64,000 nucleotides of DNA, from assembly GCF_006494655.1 (NCBI RefSeq), contig NZ_VHIM01000005.1, positions 124,001 through 188,000 of the forward strand. The letters run 5' to 3'. The DNA is from Arthrobacter agilis. Lineage in GTDB: Bacteria; Actinomycetota; Actinomycetes; Actinomycetales; Micrococcaceae. Of this stretch, positions 36,459 to 47,200 are shown piece after piece. The notes below the pieces were generated by a model that was given only the letters and a program-made list of their open reading frames with translations, was not told the DNA's origin and did no database searches. Each line of letters opens with the position of its first letter. Within the stretch, counting starts at the first letter, position 1. A program made the translations under genes and the position numbers.

Positions 36459-39400
36459 ATGACACAACGGAGAAAAGCCGGACAGGCTCGCAGCACCCTG
36501 CGCGCTGCCACGGCGATCGTTCTGGGTCTGCCGCTGCTGGTGACATCGACGGCCGTGGCGCCTGCTGCATTCGCAGCGCCCCTGCCGGCCACCTCGGTCA
36601 CGCCCGTGAAGGCGCCGGCCAAGCAGGTGGACCCGGCGCTGTACCCGGACGGCAAGTACATCGTGGTGCTCGCCGACAAGCCGATAGCAACCTATGACGG
36701 CGGCGTCGAAGGCATCGCCCCCACCAAGCCGAAGAAGGGCGCCAAGCTCGACGCCGAGGCCGAGAACGTCCAGCAGTACTCGGAGTTCCTCGAGACCAAG
36801 CAGCAGGAAGTGGCAGAGGAGGAGAACGTCGAGATCACGCGGACCTACACGGCCGCGATCAACGGCTTCGCCGCGGACCTCAGCGCCGACCAGGCGGTCG
36901 AGCTGGCCAAGAGCGACAAGGTGCTCCTCGTCGCACCCGACGTCGAGAACGCGCCGGACTACTCCAGCATCGACTTCCTCGGCCTCGACGGTGGCAAGGG
37001 TGCGTGGAAGACCCAGTTCGGCGGCAAGAAGAACGCGGGCAAGGGGACCGTCGTCGGCGTCATCGACACCGGGTACGCCCCGGACAACCCCTTCTTCGCG
37101 GGGAAGAAGGTGAAGCCGCTCAAGGGTAACCAGCAGCCCAAGGTCGGCGAGCCCTACCTCGATCCGAGCGGCCAGATCGCCATGCTCAAGGCGGACGGTT
37201 CCACCTTCCTCGGCGAATGCCAGGTCGGCGAGGACTTCGACGGCAGCCTCTGCAACTCCAAGGTTCTCTCGGCGCGCTACTTCGCCGACACCTACCTCGA
37301 GAACGTCCCGGCGGAGGACCGGGCCCCCGAGGAAGTCATCTCCCCGGTCGACATCGACAACCACGGCACGCACACCGCGAGCACCGCGGCCGGTAACTCG
37401 GGCGTCACGCAGACGGTCGACGGCCGGGACTTCGGTGTCTCCTCGGGCGTCGCGCCCGAGGCCAAGATCTCCGTCTACAAGGTCTGCTGGGAGGACACCG
37501 ATCCCGATACGGGCGGCTGCTACTCCTCGGCAGCCGTGGCGGCCATCAACCAGGCCATCCTCGACGGCGTCGACGTCCTCAACTACTCGATCTCCGGCAG
37601 CACGACGACGACGACCGACCCCGTGTCGCTCGCCTTCCTCTCGGCGACCTCGGCCGGTGTCTTCGTCGCAGTGTCGGCAGGCAACTCCGGCCCCACCGCC
37701 AGTACGGTGAACCACGGCGCACCCTGGCTGACCACGGTCGCCGCGAGCACCTTCAGCTACGAGCTCCAGGGCACCGCCGAGTTCTCCGACGGTTCCAAGT
37801 TCCGTGGCGCGTCCATCATGCGGAACGGCGTGCCGGCCAGCCCCGTCGTGCTCGCTGCTGATGCCGCAGCAGCGGGAGCCGCTTCGCCGGCGCTGTGTGG
37901 CCCCAACACACTCGATCCCGCCAAGGTCGCGGGCAAGATCGTCGTGTGCGACCGCGGCGTCGTCGACCGCGTCGCCAAGAGCGCCGAGGTCGCGCGCGGC
38001 GGCGGTGTCGGCATGATCCTCGTGAACCTCGTCGATTCCTCCACGGACACCGACCAGCACGCTGTGCCGACCGTGCACGTCAACGCACCCGAGGCGCTCG
38101 AGCTCAAGGCGAAGGTCGCCGCGAATCCGTCGATCACCGTCGCCCTCAACCCCGAGGACACCACGGGCAAGCCCCTTCCGCCGACTCCGCAGATCGCCGG
38201 CTTCTCCTCCCGCGGCCCGCTGCTCGCCACGGATTCGGATCTCCTGAAGCCGGACATCACGGCTCCCGGTGTCGCCGTCCTCGCGGGCGTCTCCACCGTC
38301 GGGTCCGCCGGCGCACAGTTCGGCTTCCTCTCGGGAACCTCCATGGCATCGCCCCACATCGCCGGGTTCGGAGCGCTCGTGCTGGCGCAGAACCCTAAGT
38401 GGTCGCCTGCTGCGGTGAAGTCCGCCATGATGACCACCGCCTACCCGCTGAAGACCGCCACCGGCGACGTCGAGACCGACGTCCTCGCCGTGGGCGCGGG
38501 ACACATCAACCCTGCAACCGTCCTCAGCCCGGGGCTCGTGTACGACCAGAGCGCCGACGACTACCTGCGCTTCATCCAGGGCACGGGCGTGGATCTCGGC
38601 ATCCCCGACATCGAGGCCGTCGCTGCCCGTAACACCAACGTGCCGTCGTTCGCCCTCGGTAACCTGACCGGTCGCATCGAAGTGACCCGTACGGTCACCG
38701 CGATCACCCCCGGCATCTACCGTGCCACCGCGAACGTGCCGGGAGTCAAGGTCACGGTCACGCCGTCGATCCTCAACTTCAGCGCGGCCGGCGAGAAGCG
38801 GACGTTCAAGGTCTCCTTCGAGAACCAGAGCGCGACGAGTGGCGAATTCGCCGCCGGCTCGATCACGTGGGCCGGTCAGGGCAAGAAGGTCACCTCACCG
38901 GTGGCCGTCCGCCCCCAGGCCGTCAATGCGCCTTCCGAGGCTGCCTTCACGTCTGCCGGCCCCGACGGCAGCGGTACCTTCGACGTCACCTCGGGAACCA
39001 ACACCCCGATCGAGATGACGCTCCTGGGCCTCTCGAAGGCTGACTCCTCAGCGATCGAGCTCGTCCCCGGTGGTCTTGCCAACGGGAACAACGCCTCGAA
39101 CGCCGTCAAGGACGTCACCGTTCCCGAGGGCACGCCGGCGGCCAAGTTCTCGGTCCTCTCGAAGGACCCCACCGCTGACTTCGACATGTTCCTCATCACG
39201 CCGGCAGGGGCCGTCACCCAGGTGGCCACGGCCGATGCCAGCGAGTCGATCACGATCGAGGACCCGGCTCCGGGCACCTACCGCATCATCGCGAACCTGT
39301 ACGCGAGCCCTGACAACGGGCCCACCGCGGGCGAGATCGATGCGACGATCCTGGGCGCCGATGAGAACAACGCGACCGTCACCCCGAACCCTCTCGTCCT

Positions 39401-39632
39401 GGCGAACGGCAGCACCGGCGCGGTGACGCTGAACTGGACCGGCCTGACCCCCGGCTCCTACGTCGGACGCGTGTCCTACGCCGGTTCCTCGGCGTTCACG
39501 TACGTGAACGTCGTCGTCGACGGAGAGGGCAGTGCGGAGGCTCAGCCGTCGGCGGAGCTCCCCACGGTCAGCCCTGCCGACAAGCTCCTCACGGGCCCCC
39601 GTGAGGCCATCACGCCGACCGGCAACAAGTAG
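36459..39632 (+). CDS. Secreted subtilisin-like serine protease (S8) with PA domain
   Basis: 1057 residues. Signal peptide to about 40 (AFAA), I9 inhibitor prodomain (YIVVLADKPIATYDGG to about 168), then the catalytic core: Asp in VVGVIDTGYAPDNPF (about 201), His in DNHGTHTASTAAGN (about 305), Ser in SGTSMASPHIAGFGAL (about 629). A protease-associated insert (about 430-560) splits the core between His and Ser, as in cucumisin-type subtilases; a fibronectin-III-like tail and a PPC-like beta region follow to the end. No membrane or wall anchor is seen, so it is released. ATG 36459 follows GAGAGG. Confidence 0.93.
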   Translation: MTQRRKAGQARSTLRAATAIVLGLPLLVTSTAVAPAAFAAPLPATSVTPVKAPAKQVDPALYPDGKYIVVLADKPIATYDGGVEGIAPTKPKKGAKLDAEAENVQQYSEFLETKQQEVAEEENVEITRTYTAAINGFAADLSADQAVELAKSDKVLLVAPDVENAPDYSSIDFLGLDGGKGAWKTQFGGKKNAGKGTVVGVIDTGYAPDNPFFAGKKVKPLKGNQQPKVGEPYLDPSGQIAMLKADGSTFLGECQVGEDFDGSLCNSKVLSARYFADTYLENVPAEDRAPEEVISPVDIDNHGTHTASTAAGNSGVTQTVDGRDFGVSSGVAPEAKISVYKVCWEDTDPDTGGCYSSAAVAAINQAILDGVDVLNYSISGSTTTTTDPVSLAFLSATSAGVFVAVSAGNSGPTASTVNHGAPWLTTVAASTFSYELQGTAEFSDGSKFRGASIMRNGVPASPVVLAADAAAAGAASPALCGPNTLDPAKVAGKIVVCDRGVVDRVAKSAEVARGGGVGMILVNLVDSSTDTDQHAVPTVHVNAPEALELKAKVAANPSITVALNPEDTTGKPLPPTPQIAGFSSRGPLLATDSDLLKPDITAPGVAVLAGVSTVGSAGAQFGFLSGTSMASPHIAGFGALVLAQNPKWSPAAVKSAMMTTAYPLKTATGDVETDVLAVGAGHINPATVLSPGLVYDQSADDYLRFIQGTGVDLGIPDIEAVAARNTNVPSFALGNLTGRIEVTRTVTAITPGIYRATANVPGVKVTVTPSILNFSAAGEKRTFKVSFENQSATSGEFAAGSITWAGQGKKVTSPVAVRPQAVNAPSEAAFTSAGPDGSGTFDVTSGTNTPIEMTLLGLSKADSSAIELVPGGLANGNNASNAVKDVTVPEGTPAAKFSVLSKDPTADFDMFLITPAGAVTQVATADASESITIEDPAPGTYRIIANLYASPDNGPTAGEIDATILGADENNATVTPNPLVLANGSTGAVTLNWTGLTPGSYVGRVSYAGSSAFTYVNVVVDGEGSAEAQPSAELPTVSPADKLLTGPREAITPTGNK

Positions 39633-39660
39633 GCCGGAGCGAGCTGACAGCAGAACCTGA

Positions 39661-39693
39661 GAAGGCCGGTGGATCCGTGATCCACCGGCCTTC
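39661..39693. terminator. Terminator hairpin after the protease gene
   Basis: A perfect 15-bp stem (39661-39675 with 39679-39693) with a 3-base loop, followed by TTCGT. It lies between the convergent protease and lysC genes. Confidence 0.8.
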
Positions 39694-39810
39694 TTCGTGC
39701 GGTCGTGACATCGGCCACGACGTTCGGTCCGCCGGCCGGGTTCGCCCGATGTTCAGGGCGTTGCTACCCCGGTCCGTACCGACCGGTGGATGGGCGACGT
39801 CGAAGGGGGG

Positions 39811-41100
39811 CTAGCGACCCGTTCCGGCGTAGACGGTGGCCGTGGTCTCGCCGTCGAGCTCGAAGGCGGCGTGCACGGCGCGGACCGCGGTGTCGAGCAG
39901 TTCGGCGCCGGTGACCACCGAGATGCGGATCTCCGAGGTGGAGATCATGTCGATGTTCACGCCGGCGTCGGACAGCGCCCGGAAGAAGCGGTACGAGACC
40001 CCGGGGTTGGACCGCATACCCGCGCCGATGAGGGAGAGTTTGCCGATCTTCTCGTTGTATTCCACGGACTCGTAGCCCACGCGCTCCTGGGCCTCGCCGA
40101 GCGCTGCGAGGGCGTCGGGGAGGTCGACGATCGGGAGAGTGAAGGAGATGTCCGTGCTCGCCGAGCCGTGCGTCGAGACGTTCTGGACGATCATGTCGAT
40201 ATTGGTGTTGGCTCCGGCGACGATCCCGAAGATCTCCGCTGCCTTGCCCGGGATGTCGGGGACCCCGACCACCGTGACCTTCGCTTCGGAGCGGTCGTGC
40301 GCAACGCCGGAGATGATGGGCTGTTCCAAGGGTTCTCCCTCTTGAATCTTGATCTGGTCGTCGGGGCTGGGCAGCACCCAGGTGCCTTCGTTGTGACTGA
40401 AGGAGGAGCGGACGTGCAGGGGAACCCCGAATCGGCGCGCGTACTCGACGCAGCGCAGATGCAGGATCTTCGCGCCGGAGGCCGCCATCTCGAGCATCTC
40501 CTCGCTGGAGATGGTGTCGATCTTCTGGGCTGAGGCGACCACCCGCGGATCCGCCGTGTACACGCCGTCGACGTCCGTGTAGATCTCGCAGACATCGGCG
40601 TCGAGCGCGGCCGCGAGGGCGACGGCGGTGGTGTCCGACCCGCCGCGGCCCAGGGTCGTGATGTCGTTGCTGTCACGGCTCATGCCCTGGAAGCCGGCCA
40701 CGATCGCGACGTCGCCCTTCTCGATGGCCGTCCGGATGCGGTGCGGGGAGACATCGATGATGCGGGCCTTGCCGTGGATGGCATCGGTGATCATGCCGGC
40801 CTGGCTGCCCGTGAAGGACTGCGCGGATGCGCCGATGCCGTGGATGGCCATGGCGAGCAGGGCCATCGAGATCCGCTCACCCGCACTGAGGAGCATGTCC
40901 ATCTCGCGGGCGTCCGACGCCGCCGGGCTCACCTGCGCAGCGAGATCCAGCAGTTCGTCGGTGCTGTCGCCCATCGCCGAGACGACGACCACCACCTGGT
41001 GCCCCGCGGACTGGGTGTCGACCACGCGCTGGGCCACGCGCTTGATGCCATCGGCGTCGGCCACCGAGGACCCGCCGAACTTCTGGACTATGAGGCTCAT
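39811..41100 (-). CDS. lysC: Aspartate kinase
   Basis: Phosphorylates aspartate, opening the pathway to Lys, Thr, Met and diaminopimelate. 429 residues: [11 protein letters not shown] at the start, a kinase domain to about 250 ([31 protein letters not shown]), then two ACT domains that bind Lys/Thr for feedback control ([20 protein letters not shown] and [30 protein letters not shown]). Gram-positive LysC genes often encode a second, beta-only product from an internal start; not assigned here. No asd gene is visible next to it. Confidence 0.96.
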   Translation of the reverse strand: MSLIVQKFGGSSVADADGIKRVAQRVVDTQSAGHQVVVVVSAMGDSTDELLDLAAQVSPAASDAREMDMLLSAGERISMALLAMAIHGIGASAQSFTGSQAGMITDAIHGKARIIDVSPHRIRTAIEKGDVAIVAGFQGMSRDSNDITTLGRGGSDTTAVALAAALDADVCEIYTDVDGVYTADPRVVASAQKIDTISSEEMLEMAASGAKILHLRCVEYARRFGVPLHVRSSFSHNEGTWVLPSPDDQIKIQEGEPLEQPIISGVAHDRSEAKVTVVGVPDIPGKAAEIFGIVAGANTNIDMIVQNVSTHGSASTDISFTLPIVDLPDALAALGEAQERVGYESVEYNEKIGKLSLIGAGMRSNPGVSYRFFRALSDAGVNIDMISTSEIRISVVTGAELLDTAVRAVHAAFELDGETTATVYAGTGR

Positions 41101-41321
41101 GCACTCGCTCACTCGTGAAGGAGGACGGCGGTGGTACCTGCCGGGCTGACTGTTCCTCCGGACGGCAGCACCGGCGCCTCGGCGGAACGGGGCCGGGAAC
41201 CGGCGCCCGTGCAAGTGTAGCGGCGGGGCAAATACGGGCCCAAAGTTCGGGTCGCATTAAGAACACCGATTCCTCACCGGCTTTGCGCTACCGGCGGGCA
41301 TACGTGGCATACCCTCTTATC

Positions 41322-42254
41322 ATGACCAACGAATTTGGGGGAATCGTTGTCGAGGGGGTTGCCAGGAGCTTCGGTTCCGTCCAGGCGGTCCGCGACATCG
41401 ATTTCGAGGCTCCGCCCGGAGAAGTGACCGCTCTGATCGGTCCGAACGGCTCCGGCAAGACCACACTGATGCTGATGCTTGCGAGCCTCCTGGCGCCCGA
41501 CCTCGGGACGGTACGTGTGGCGGGCTTCGATCCGGTCACGCAGGCCGCCGAGGTACGCAGACGGGTCGGGTGGATGCCGGACACCCTCGGGGTCTGGGAC
41601 TCACTGACCGCCCTCGAAGTCCTGAAGACCCTCGGCGCCCTGTACGGCATGGAGCCGGCGGCCTGTGCGCGGCGTGCCGACGACGTGCTCGAGGCCGTCA
41701 GCCTCACCGAGTTCGGACGCCAGCCCGCCCGCGTGCTGTCCCGTGGACAGCAGCAGCGGCTCAGCCTCGCCCGAGCCCTGATCCACGACCCGGAGGTGCT
41801 CCTGCTCGACGAGCCGGCATCGGGTCTCGACCCCGGCTCCCGCGTGGAACTGCGCTCGCTCCTCCGCTCGCTGGCCGCCGAGGGCAAGACCGTCGTCGTC
41901 TCCAGCCACGTCCTCTCCGAACTCGACGAGATCGCGGACCGTGCCGTCTTCGTCAGCCGCGGCCAGTCCGTGAAGAGCCAGACCCTCGACGAGGCCGGCA
42001 GCCAGATGCGCCGGTACTACCTGCAGGCGGAGCCGATGTCCGCGCTGGCGGAAGCCCTGCAGAGTTACGGCGTGCGCTTCGAGGTACGGGGTGATTCCCG
42101 CCGCGAGGAGTTCCTCGTGCAGCTCGGCAGTACCGCTGAAGCCTCCTGGCTGCTGCGCACCCTGGTGATGGGCGACGTCGTCGTCACCGCTTTCGCGCCC
42201 GCCGGAGGCGCGCTCGAGGAGACCTACATGAGCCTGGATACCGATCGTCGATGA
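41322..42254 (+). CDS. ABC-2 type exporter, ATPase subunit
   Basis: 310 residues: Walker A LIGPNGSGKTTLM, signature LSRGQQQRLSLARALI, Walker B VLLLDEPASGLDPGSR, H-loop VVSSHVLSELDEIADR. The C-terminal 90 residues are the extra domain usual in exporter ATPases of the CcmA/DrrA kind. ATG 41322 has no ribosome site upstream, so it may be translated from a leaderless mRNA. Coupled to the permease gene (ATGA). Confidence 0.9.
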   Translation: MTNEFGGIVVEGVARSFGSVQAVRDIDFEAPPGEVTALIGPNGSGKTTLMLMLASLLAPDLGTVRVAGFDPVTQAAEVRRRVGWMPDTLGVWDSLTALEVLKTLGALYGMEPAACARRADDVLEAVSLTEFGRQPARVLSRGQQQRLSLARALIHDPEVLLLDEPASGLDPGSRVELRSLLRSLAAEGKTVVVSSHVLSELDEIADRAVFVSRGQSVKSQTLDEAGSQMRRYYLQAEPMSALAEALQSYGVRFEVRGDSRREEFLVQLGSTAEASWLLRTLVMGDVVVTAFAPAGGALEETYMSLDTDRR

Positions 42255-43387
42255 GCACCGTGACCGAACCATCGACCCCGCAGCCCGTCCGCTCGTCGAC
42301 AGTCCTTCCGTTCTGGAGCGCCGTCCGCACCATCTTCGTGCTCGAGATGAAGCAACGGCTCCGGGGCAAGGGCTGGTACTGGATGCTCGGCATCTGGTTC
42401 GTGGTGATCGGCTTCATCTTCGTCCTGGGCACGGGGGTGATCGGCACGATGGAGAACCAGGGCGGCATCCTCTTCGACCTCATCGTCGGCTTCGTGCTGC
42501 TGTTCGGTCTGCTCGTCGCCCCGGGTCTGTCCGCGAACGCCATCAACGGGGACCGCGCGGGCGGTACGCTCGCGATCCTGCAGGTCACGCTCATCACGCC
42601 GGGGCAGCTTCTCGCGGGCAAGTGGCTCGCCTCCTGGGTCGGGTCCCTCGCCTTCCTCATCCTCAGTTGCCCCTTCATCTTCTGGGCGCTGGCGCTCGGG
42701 GGCGTCAACGTACAGGAGGCACTGGTCTCCCTCCTGATGCTCGCCGTCGAACTCGGGGTGGCCTGCGCCATCGGTGTGGGCGTGTCCTCACTCGCCACCC
42801 GTCCGTTGTTCTCGATCGTCAGCACCTACATGCTGGTGGCCCTGCTCGCCGTGGGAACGGTGATCGTCTTCGGGCTGAGCACCCTGCTGGTGATGGAGGA
42901 GCAGACGGTCCGGTCCTCCTACTACACCTACCCGGAGGGCAGCTTCGACAGCTCCGGAGCACCCGCTCCTGACGCCGAGATGGAATGCGTGAGCCAGACC
43001 AACATCTACGAGGTCCCGAACACGCAGTACATCACCTGGATCCTCGCGGCGAACCCCTTCGTGGTGGTCGCCGATGCCGTGCCGTACAGCCTGCCCGACG
43101 TGCCGCGTGGCAACGGCGCGGCGATGGGCTACGTCGAGGGCCCGTACTACTCGCCCGGCGTCATGGAGACGATCAGCCAGGGCGTGCGGTCGGCCCAGGC
43201 CGGGCCGGACCTCGAGATGACGTGCGAGGAGTCGATGGGTGGCAGGCAGCCCCTCCCGCAGGGGGTGCCGATCTGGCCTCTCGGGTTGGGGATTCAACTT
43301 TTGCTGGCCGGTGCGCTCCTGCTGATCGGCCGGCGGAAACTGACGATGCCCGCGAAACGGCTGGCGCAGGGGACGCGCATCGCCTGA
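42251..43387 (+). CDS. ABC-2 type exporter, permease subunit
   Basis: 378 residues with about six membrane segments: one near residue 45-65 (MLGIWFVVIGFIFVLG), four between 80 and 220, and one near the C-terminus (WPLGLGIQLLLAGALLLIG). A large extracytoplasmic loop (about 220-345) lies before the last segment and has two visible Cys. Substrate unknown. Overlaps the ATPase stop by 4 bases. Convergent with recR. Confidence 0.88.
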   Translation: MSTVTEPSTPQPVRSSTVLPFWSAVRTIFVLEMKQRLRGKGWYWMLGIWFVVIGFIFVLGTGVIGTMENQGGILFDLIVGFVLLFGLLVAPGLSANAINGDRAGGTLAILQVTLITPGQLLAGKWLASWVGSLAFLILSCPFIFWALALGGVNVQEALVSLLMLAVELGVACAIGVGVSSLATRPLFSIVSTYMLVALLAVGTVIVFGLSTLLVMEEQTVRSSYYTYPEGSFDSSGAPAPDAEMECVSQTNIYEVPNTQYITWILAANPFVVVADAVPYSLPDVPRGNGAAMGYVEGPYYSPGVMETISQGVRSAQAGPDLEMTCEESMGGRQPLPQGVPIWPLGLGIQLLLAGALLLIGRRKLTMPAKRLAQGTRIA

Positions 43388-43413
43388 CGCCGGTCCGTCG
43401 GTCGGGGCAGGTC

Positions 43414-44010
43414 TCAGGACATGACGCGGCGACCCTCGAAGGCGCGGCCGAGGGTGACCTCATCCGCGTACTCGAGGTCGCCGCCGACCGGCAGGCCGGA
43501 GGCGAGCCGGGTCACCGGGATACCGATGGTCTTCAGCATGCGCACCAGGTAGGTGGCGGTGGCTTCGCCCTCGAGGTTCGGATCCGTGGCGATGATGATC
43601 TCCTGGACCTGCTCGTCGGAGAGCCGCGCAAGCAGCTCGCGGATCCGCAACTGGTCCGGCCCCACTCCGGCGATGGGGTTGATGGCCCCGCCGAGCACGT
43701 GGTACCGGCCGCGGAAGGACCGCGTCCGTTCGACGGCGATCACATCCTTCGATTCCTCGACGACACAGATCATGGTCGGGTCGCGGCGTGGGTCGCGGCA
43801 GATGGCGCACTTGTCCTGCTCCGCGACATTGCCGCAGACGGTGCAGAACTTCACACGCTCCTTCACCGTGGTGATGGCCGTGACCAGCCGCTTCATGTCA
43901 TCGCTGTCCGCCTCCAGGATGTGGAACGCGAGACGCTGGGCCGACTTGGGCCCTACACCGGGGAGACGACCGAGCTCATCGATCAGCTCCTGCACTGCGC
44001 CTTCGTACAC
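43414..44010 (-). CDS. recR: Recombination mediator RecR
   Basis: 198 residues, full length. Helix-hairpin-helix [17 protein letters not shown], a four-Cys zinc finger ([16 protein letters not shown]), and a Toprim domain ([34 protein letters not shown]). Acts with RecF/RecO to load RecA at gaps. GTG 44010 follows AGGAGAGGGA. It sits downstream of dnaX, a very common bacterial order, although no YbaB gene lies between. Confidence 0.96.
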   Translation of the reverse strand: MYEGAVQELIDELGRLPGVGPKSAQRLAFHILEADSDDMKRLVTAITTVKERVKFCTVCGNVAEQDKCAICRDPRRDPTMICVVEESKDVIAVERTRSFRGRYHVLGGAINPIAGVGPDQLRIRELLARLSDEQVQEIIIATDPNLEGEATATYLVRMLKTIGIPVTRLASGLPVGGDLEYADEVTLGRAFEGRRVMS

Positions 44011-44234
44011 CGTGTTCCCTCTCCTGCAACGTCATGACGCATCCTCGGGCTACTGCCGTCGGGGGTGCGCGTCCGTGGTCCTCCGACGGGGATCACGCTC
44101 TTCCATTGTCTGCCCTTTTGGGCCGGCTTGAGTGCCGGGCTGGCCCGAGTGCCCGACCGTGCCGAGCGACGGGGGCCATGCCGTTCCGGGCGTACGGTCC
44201 GACGCCGTTCCCGGCGCCCCGGTGCGGCGCCGGC

Positions 44235-47200
44235 TCAGGTCCCGCCGACGGATCGTTCCTCGACGAGCCGCCCGTTGAGGATCCGCTCGATCGCGGTACG
44301 CCCGACGAGGCCGGACTCCTCGATGGTCTCGTCATCGGCGCTCGGCTCGTCTTCTACGAAGCGGAGGTCGACGGCGCCACGGGCCGCTGCGGCTTCTTCA
44401 GCGCGCTTCCGCTCCGCTTCGTCGAGCAGCTTCTGGTAGCGGCTGACCGGCTTCTGCCGGACGTCACCCGCCGGAGCGGAGGCATCCGGGGTGCCGGCCG
44501 GAGTTGCTACGGAAGGGGAGGGCGTCACAGGAGGGGGGCTCCAGACAACACTGCGTGACGCCGTGGCCGGTGGCGCGGTGTCCGGCGTGGACTCGGCCGT
44601 TTCTGCCCCCGCCCCTGCCCCTGCCGATGACGGGCCGGGAGCAGGGCCGGTCGCGCCTTGCGCGGGCGGGGTCCGTGCGGGACCGCGCGCAGGGGCGGCA
44701 GGAGTGCTTCGCTGGGTGGACGTCTCGGGAGCGCTTGCAGGGCCGGGTGTGCCTTGGGCCGGGCGGGGACTTACCTGGGCAGGGCCGGGTGCCTGTCCGC
44801 GGGCCGGCGCCTGAGGGTCGCGGGGCGCCGGCCGGGCGAACGGGTCCTCGGGAACGGCGTTCCACCCCGGGCCCGGGTCGAATGCCTCCTCGGGAGGTTC
44901 GACGAGGGCCCAGGAGTCGTCCGCCATCGACGGGTCCCAGGCGCTGACCGACTCGGGTGAGGCCTCGGCCGATCGCGCGGAACCCGTGGGGCGTCCCGTC
45001 GAAGAGGACCGAGGGTCCCGGGCGGTGCCGGGAGTCGATGGGGAGGTCGACGATACCGACGGCGCGTCGGTGATACGTGTCGCAGGGGCACCGCTCGACG
45101 TGCTCGGGCCGCGCGACCCGCGACCCGCGACCGCTCCGGTGTCGGAGTCAGAAGATCGGGGCCCACCGGTCGGGGGGTCTTGCACGGGTGCTCCAGGGCC
45201 AGTGGCCGTTGGCGAGCTGGTGGTGTGCTGATCGCTCCATACGCCGCCGGCATTCTCCGCTGCAGGCGGGGCAGGGCTCTCGTTGGCAGCCGCAGGCTTC
45301 ACCTGGGGGTCCGTCGCAGGTGCGGGTGCAGGTGCGGTGGAGTCCGGGCGTTGCGTGCTCCCGGCCGCCGCCGGGCTGGCCTGGGAGTCCGATGCAGGTG
45401 CAGGTGCGGTGGAGTCCGGACGTTGCGTACTACCTGCAGCCGCACCGGCAGCCGCCGCAGGTGCCGGGACGTCCGCGGATGCGGCGGGGGGCGCGGCGGA
45501 ACCGGGGCCCGGGGTGCTGCCCGGGCCGGTCTGGCTAGCCGGTACTTTTGGGCCCGACTCACCCGACCCGCCGGCGTCGTGGACCGCCTCGATGGAACAC
45601 GAGAGCCCGAGGACCGTATGGATGGCCTGCTTGACGTTGTCCATGTGCGGACCACGCTGGAATCCGATGGCCGTGCCCTGGTTCGTGAATGCCAGCACCA
45701 GCTGATTGCCCTCGAACGAGCGCGGCTTCGCCGACACGTTGACGATGAGCCAGGTGGCGCGTTTGATCTTCGCGACCTCGTCCATGATTTCCGGCCAGGC
45801 ACGCCTGACCATCTCGACGTTCCCGCCGCCCGCCTGCGGCGGCCCGTCGCGGCGCGCGTCCGGCCGCGGCGCTTCCGGGGAACGGTCTGTCTGCACCGGC
45901 GCGGGCCGCTGATCCCGGGCGTCGGAGGGCTGGTGACCCTGGGTGTCGGCGGGCCGCTGACCCCGGGCGTCGGAGGGCTGCTCGCGTGGATCGGTCTCGT
46001 GTCGCTGCGGTGCCGGGGCTGATGATTGCTCACCCTGCGCACCCGGAGCGTGGGCTTGCTGGCGGGGTGCAGACCCATCGCCGTCACCCCACGGCGCGGC
46101 AGTGGTGGGTTCGGTGCTGTTCGACCGCGCAGCGGCGGGAGGATGCTGGCCCGAGCGGCCGGCGGGAAGCACCTGTCCGGAGTCAGCCTGCGCTGGAGCA
46201 ATCGAGTCGGGTGCCCCCGGTCCCGTGGGTCCGGCTGCTCCTTCCGCCTGCGCCGGAGCTGTCCTGTCGGCGGCGGCGGACGGCCCGCCGGGCATCCGCC
46301 GCTCGGCGTCGCCCTGCTGCGCTGCGGCAGGCGGCTGCGCTCCGGTCGCCCCTGGTCCTCCGACGGTCGAATCTGTGGATACGCCCCACACCCCTCCCCA
46401 GTCGGGTGAGGAATCGGCGCCGGCAGCGCCCTGGGCCGGGCGGTCACTCCGGACCGCAGCCGGAATTGCGGGGGAGTGTGCACCAGGCACGGCGGCGGGG
46501 ATGGCCGGCGCCGCGGGATCTGCCGTGGGGAGCGACCACCGAGCGGCAGCTTCCTCCGCGTTCCGGGGCACGTCGAGGCGGGGACGGGCAGGCCGGGCCG
46601 GCGCGGCGTCCGGCTCGGCATCAGGCGCGTCCGGAGACGTCGGAGCGCCCCCAGCGTACTCGAGCCGGCGCTCGATGCGGTCCACCCGTGCAAGGGTTCC
46701 GCGCTCCGAGGCGTCGGCCGCGGGAAGCAGCAGCCGGGCGCACAGAAGCTCGAGGTGCAGGCGCGGTGACGTGGCACCGGTCATCTCGGTCAGTGCCGTG
46801 TTGGTCACGTCTGCCGCGCGCGAGAGCTCACCCGCTCCGAGTTGCGTGGCCTGTGTACGCATGCGGTTCAGCTGGTCGTCCGGGACGCCGCGAAGGATGG
46901 AGGCCGCGCCCTCGGGCACGGCGTTGATGACGATCAGGTCGCGGAACCGCTCGAGCAGGTCCTCGACGAAGCGCCGGGGATCATGCCCCGTCTGGATGAC
47001 GCGGTCCACGGCGTCGAAGACCGTCCCGGCGTCGTCCGCGGCGATCGACTCGACGACGTCGTCGAGCAGGGTTGCGTGCGTGTAGCCGAGCAGGGAGACC
47101 GCGAGCTCGTAGTCCAGCCCTGCGTCGCCTGCGCCTGCCATGAGCTGGTCGAGGACGGAGAGCGAGTCCCGGACCGAACCGCCACCGGCCCGGATGACCA

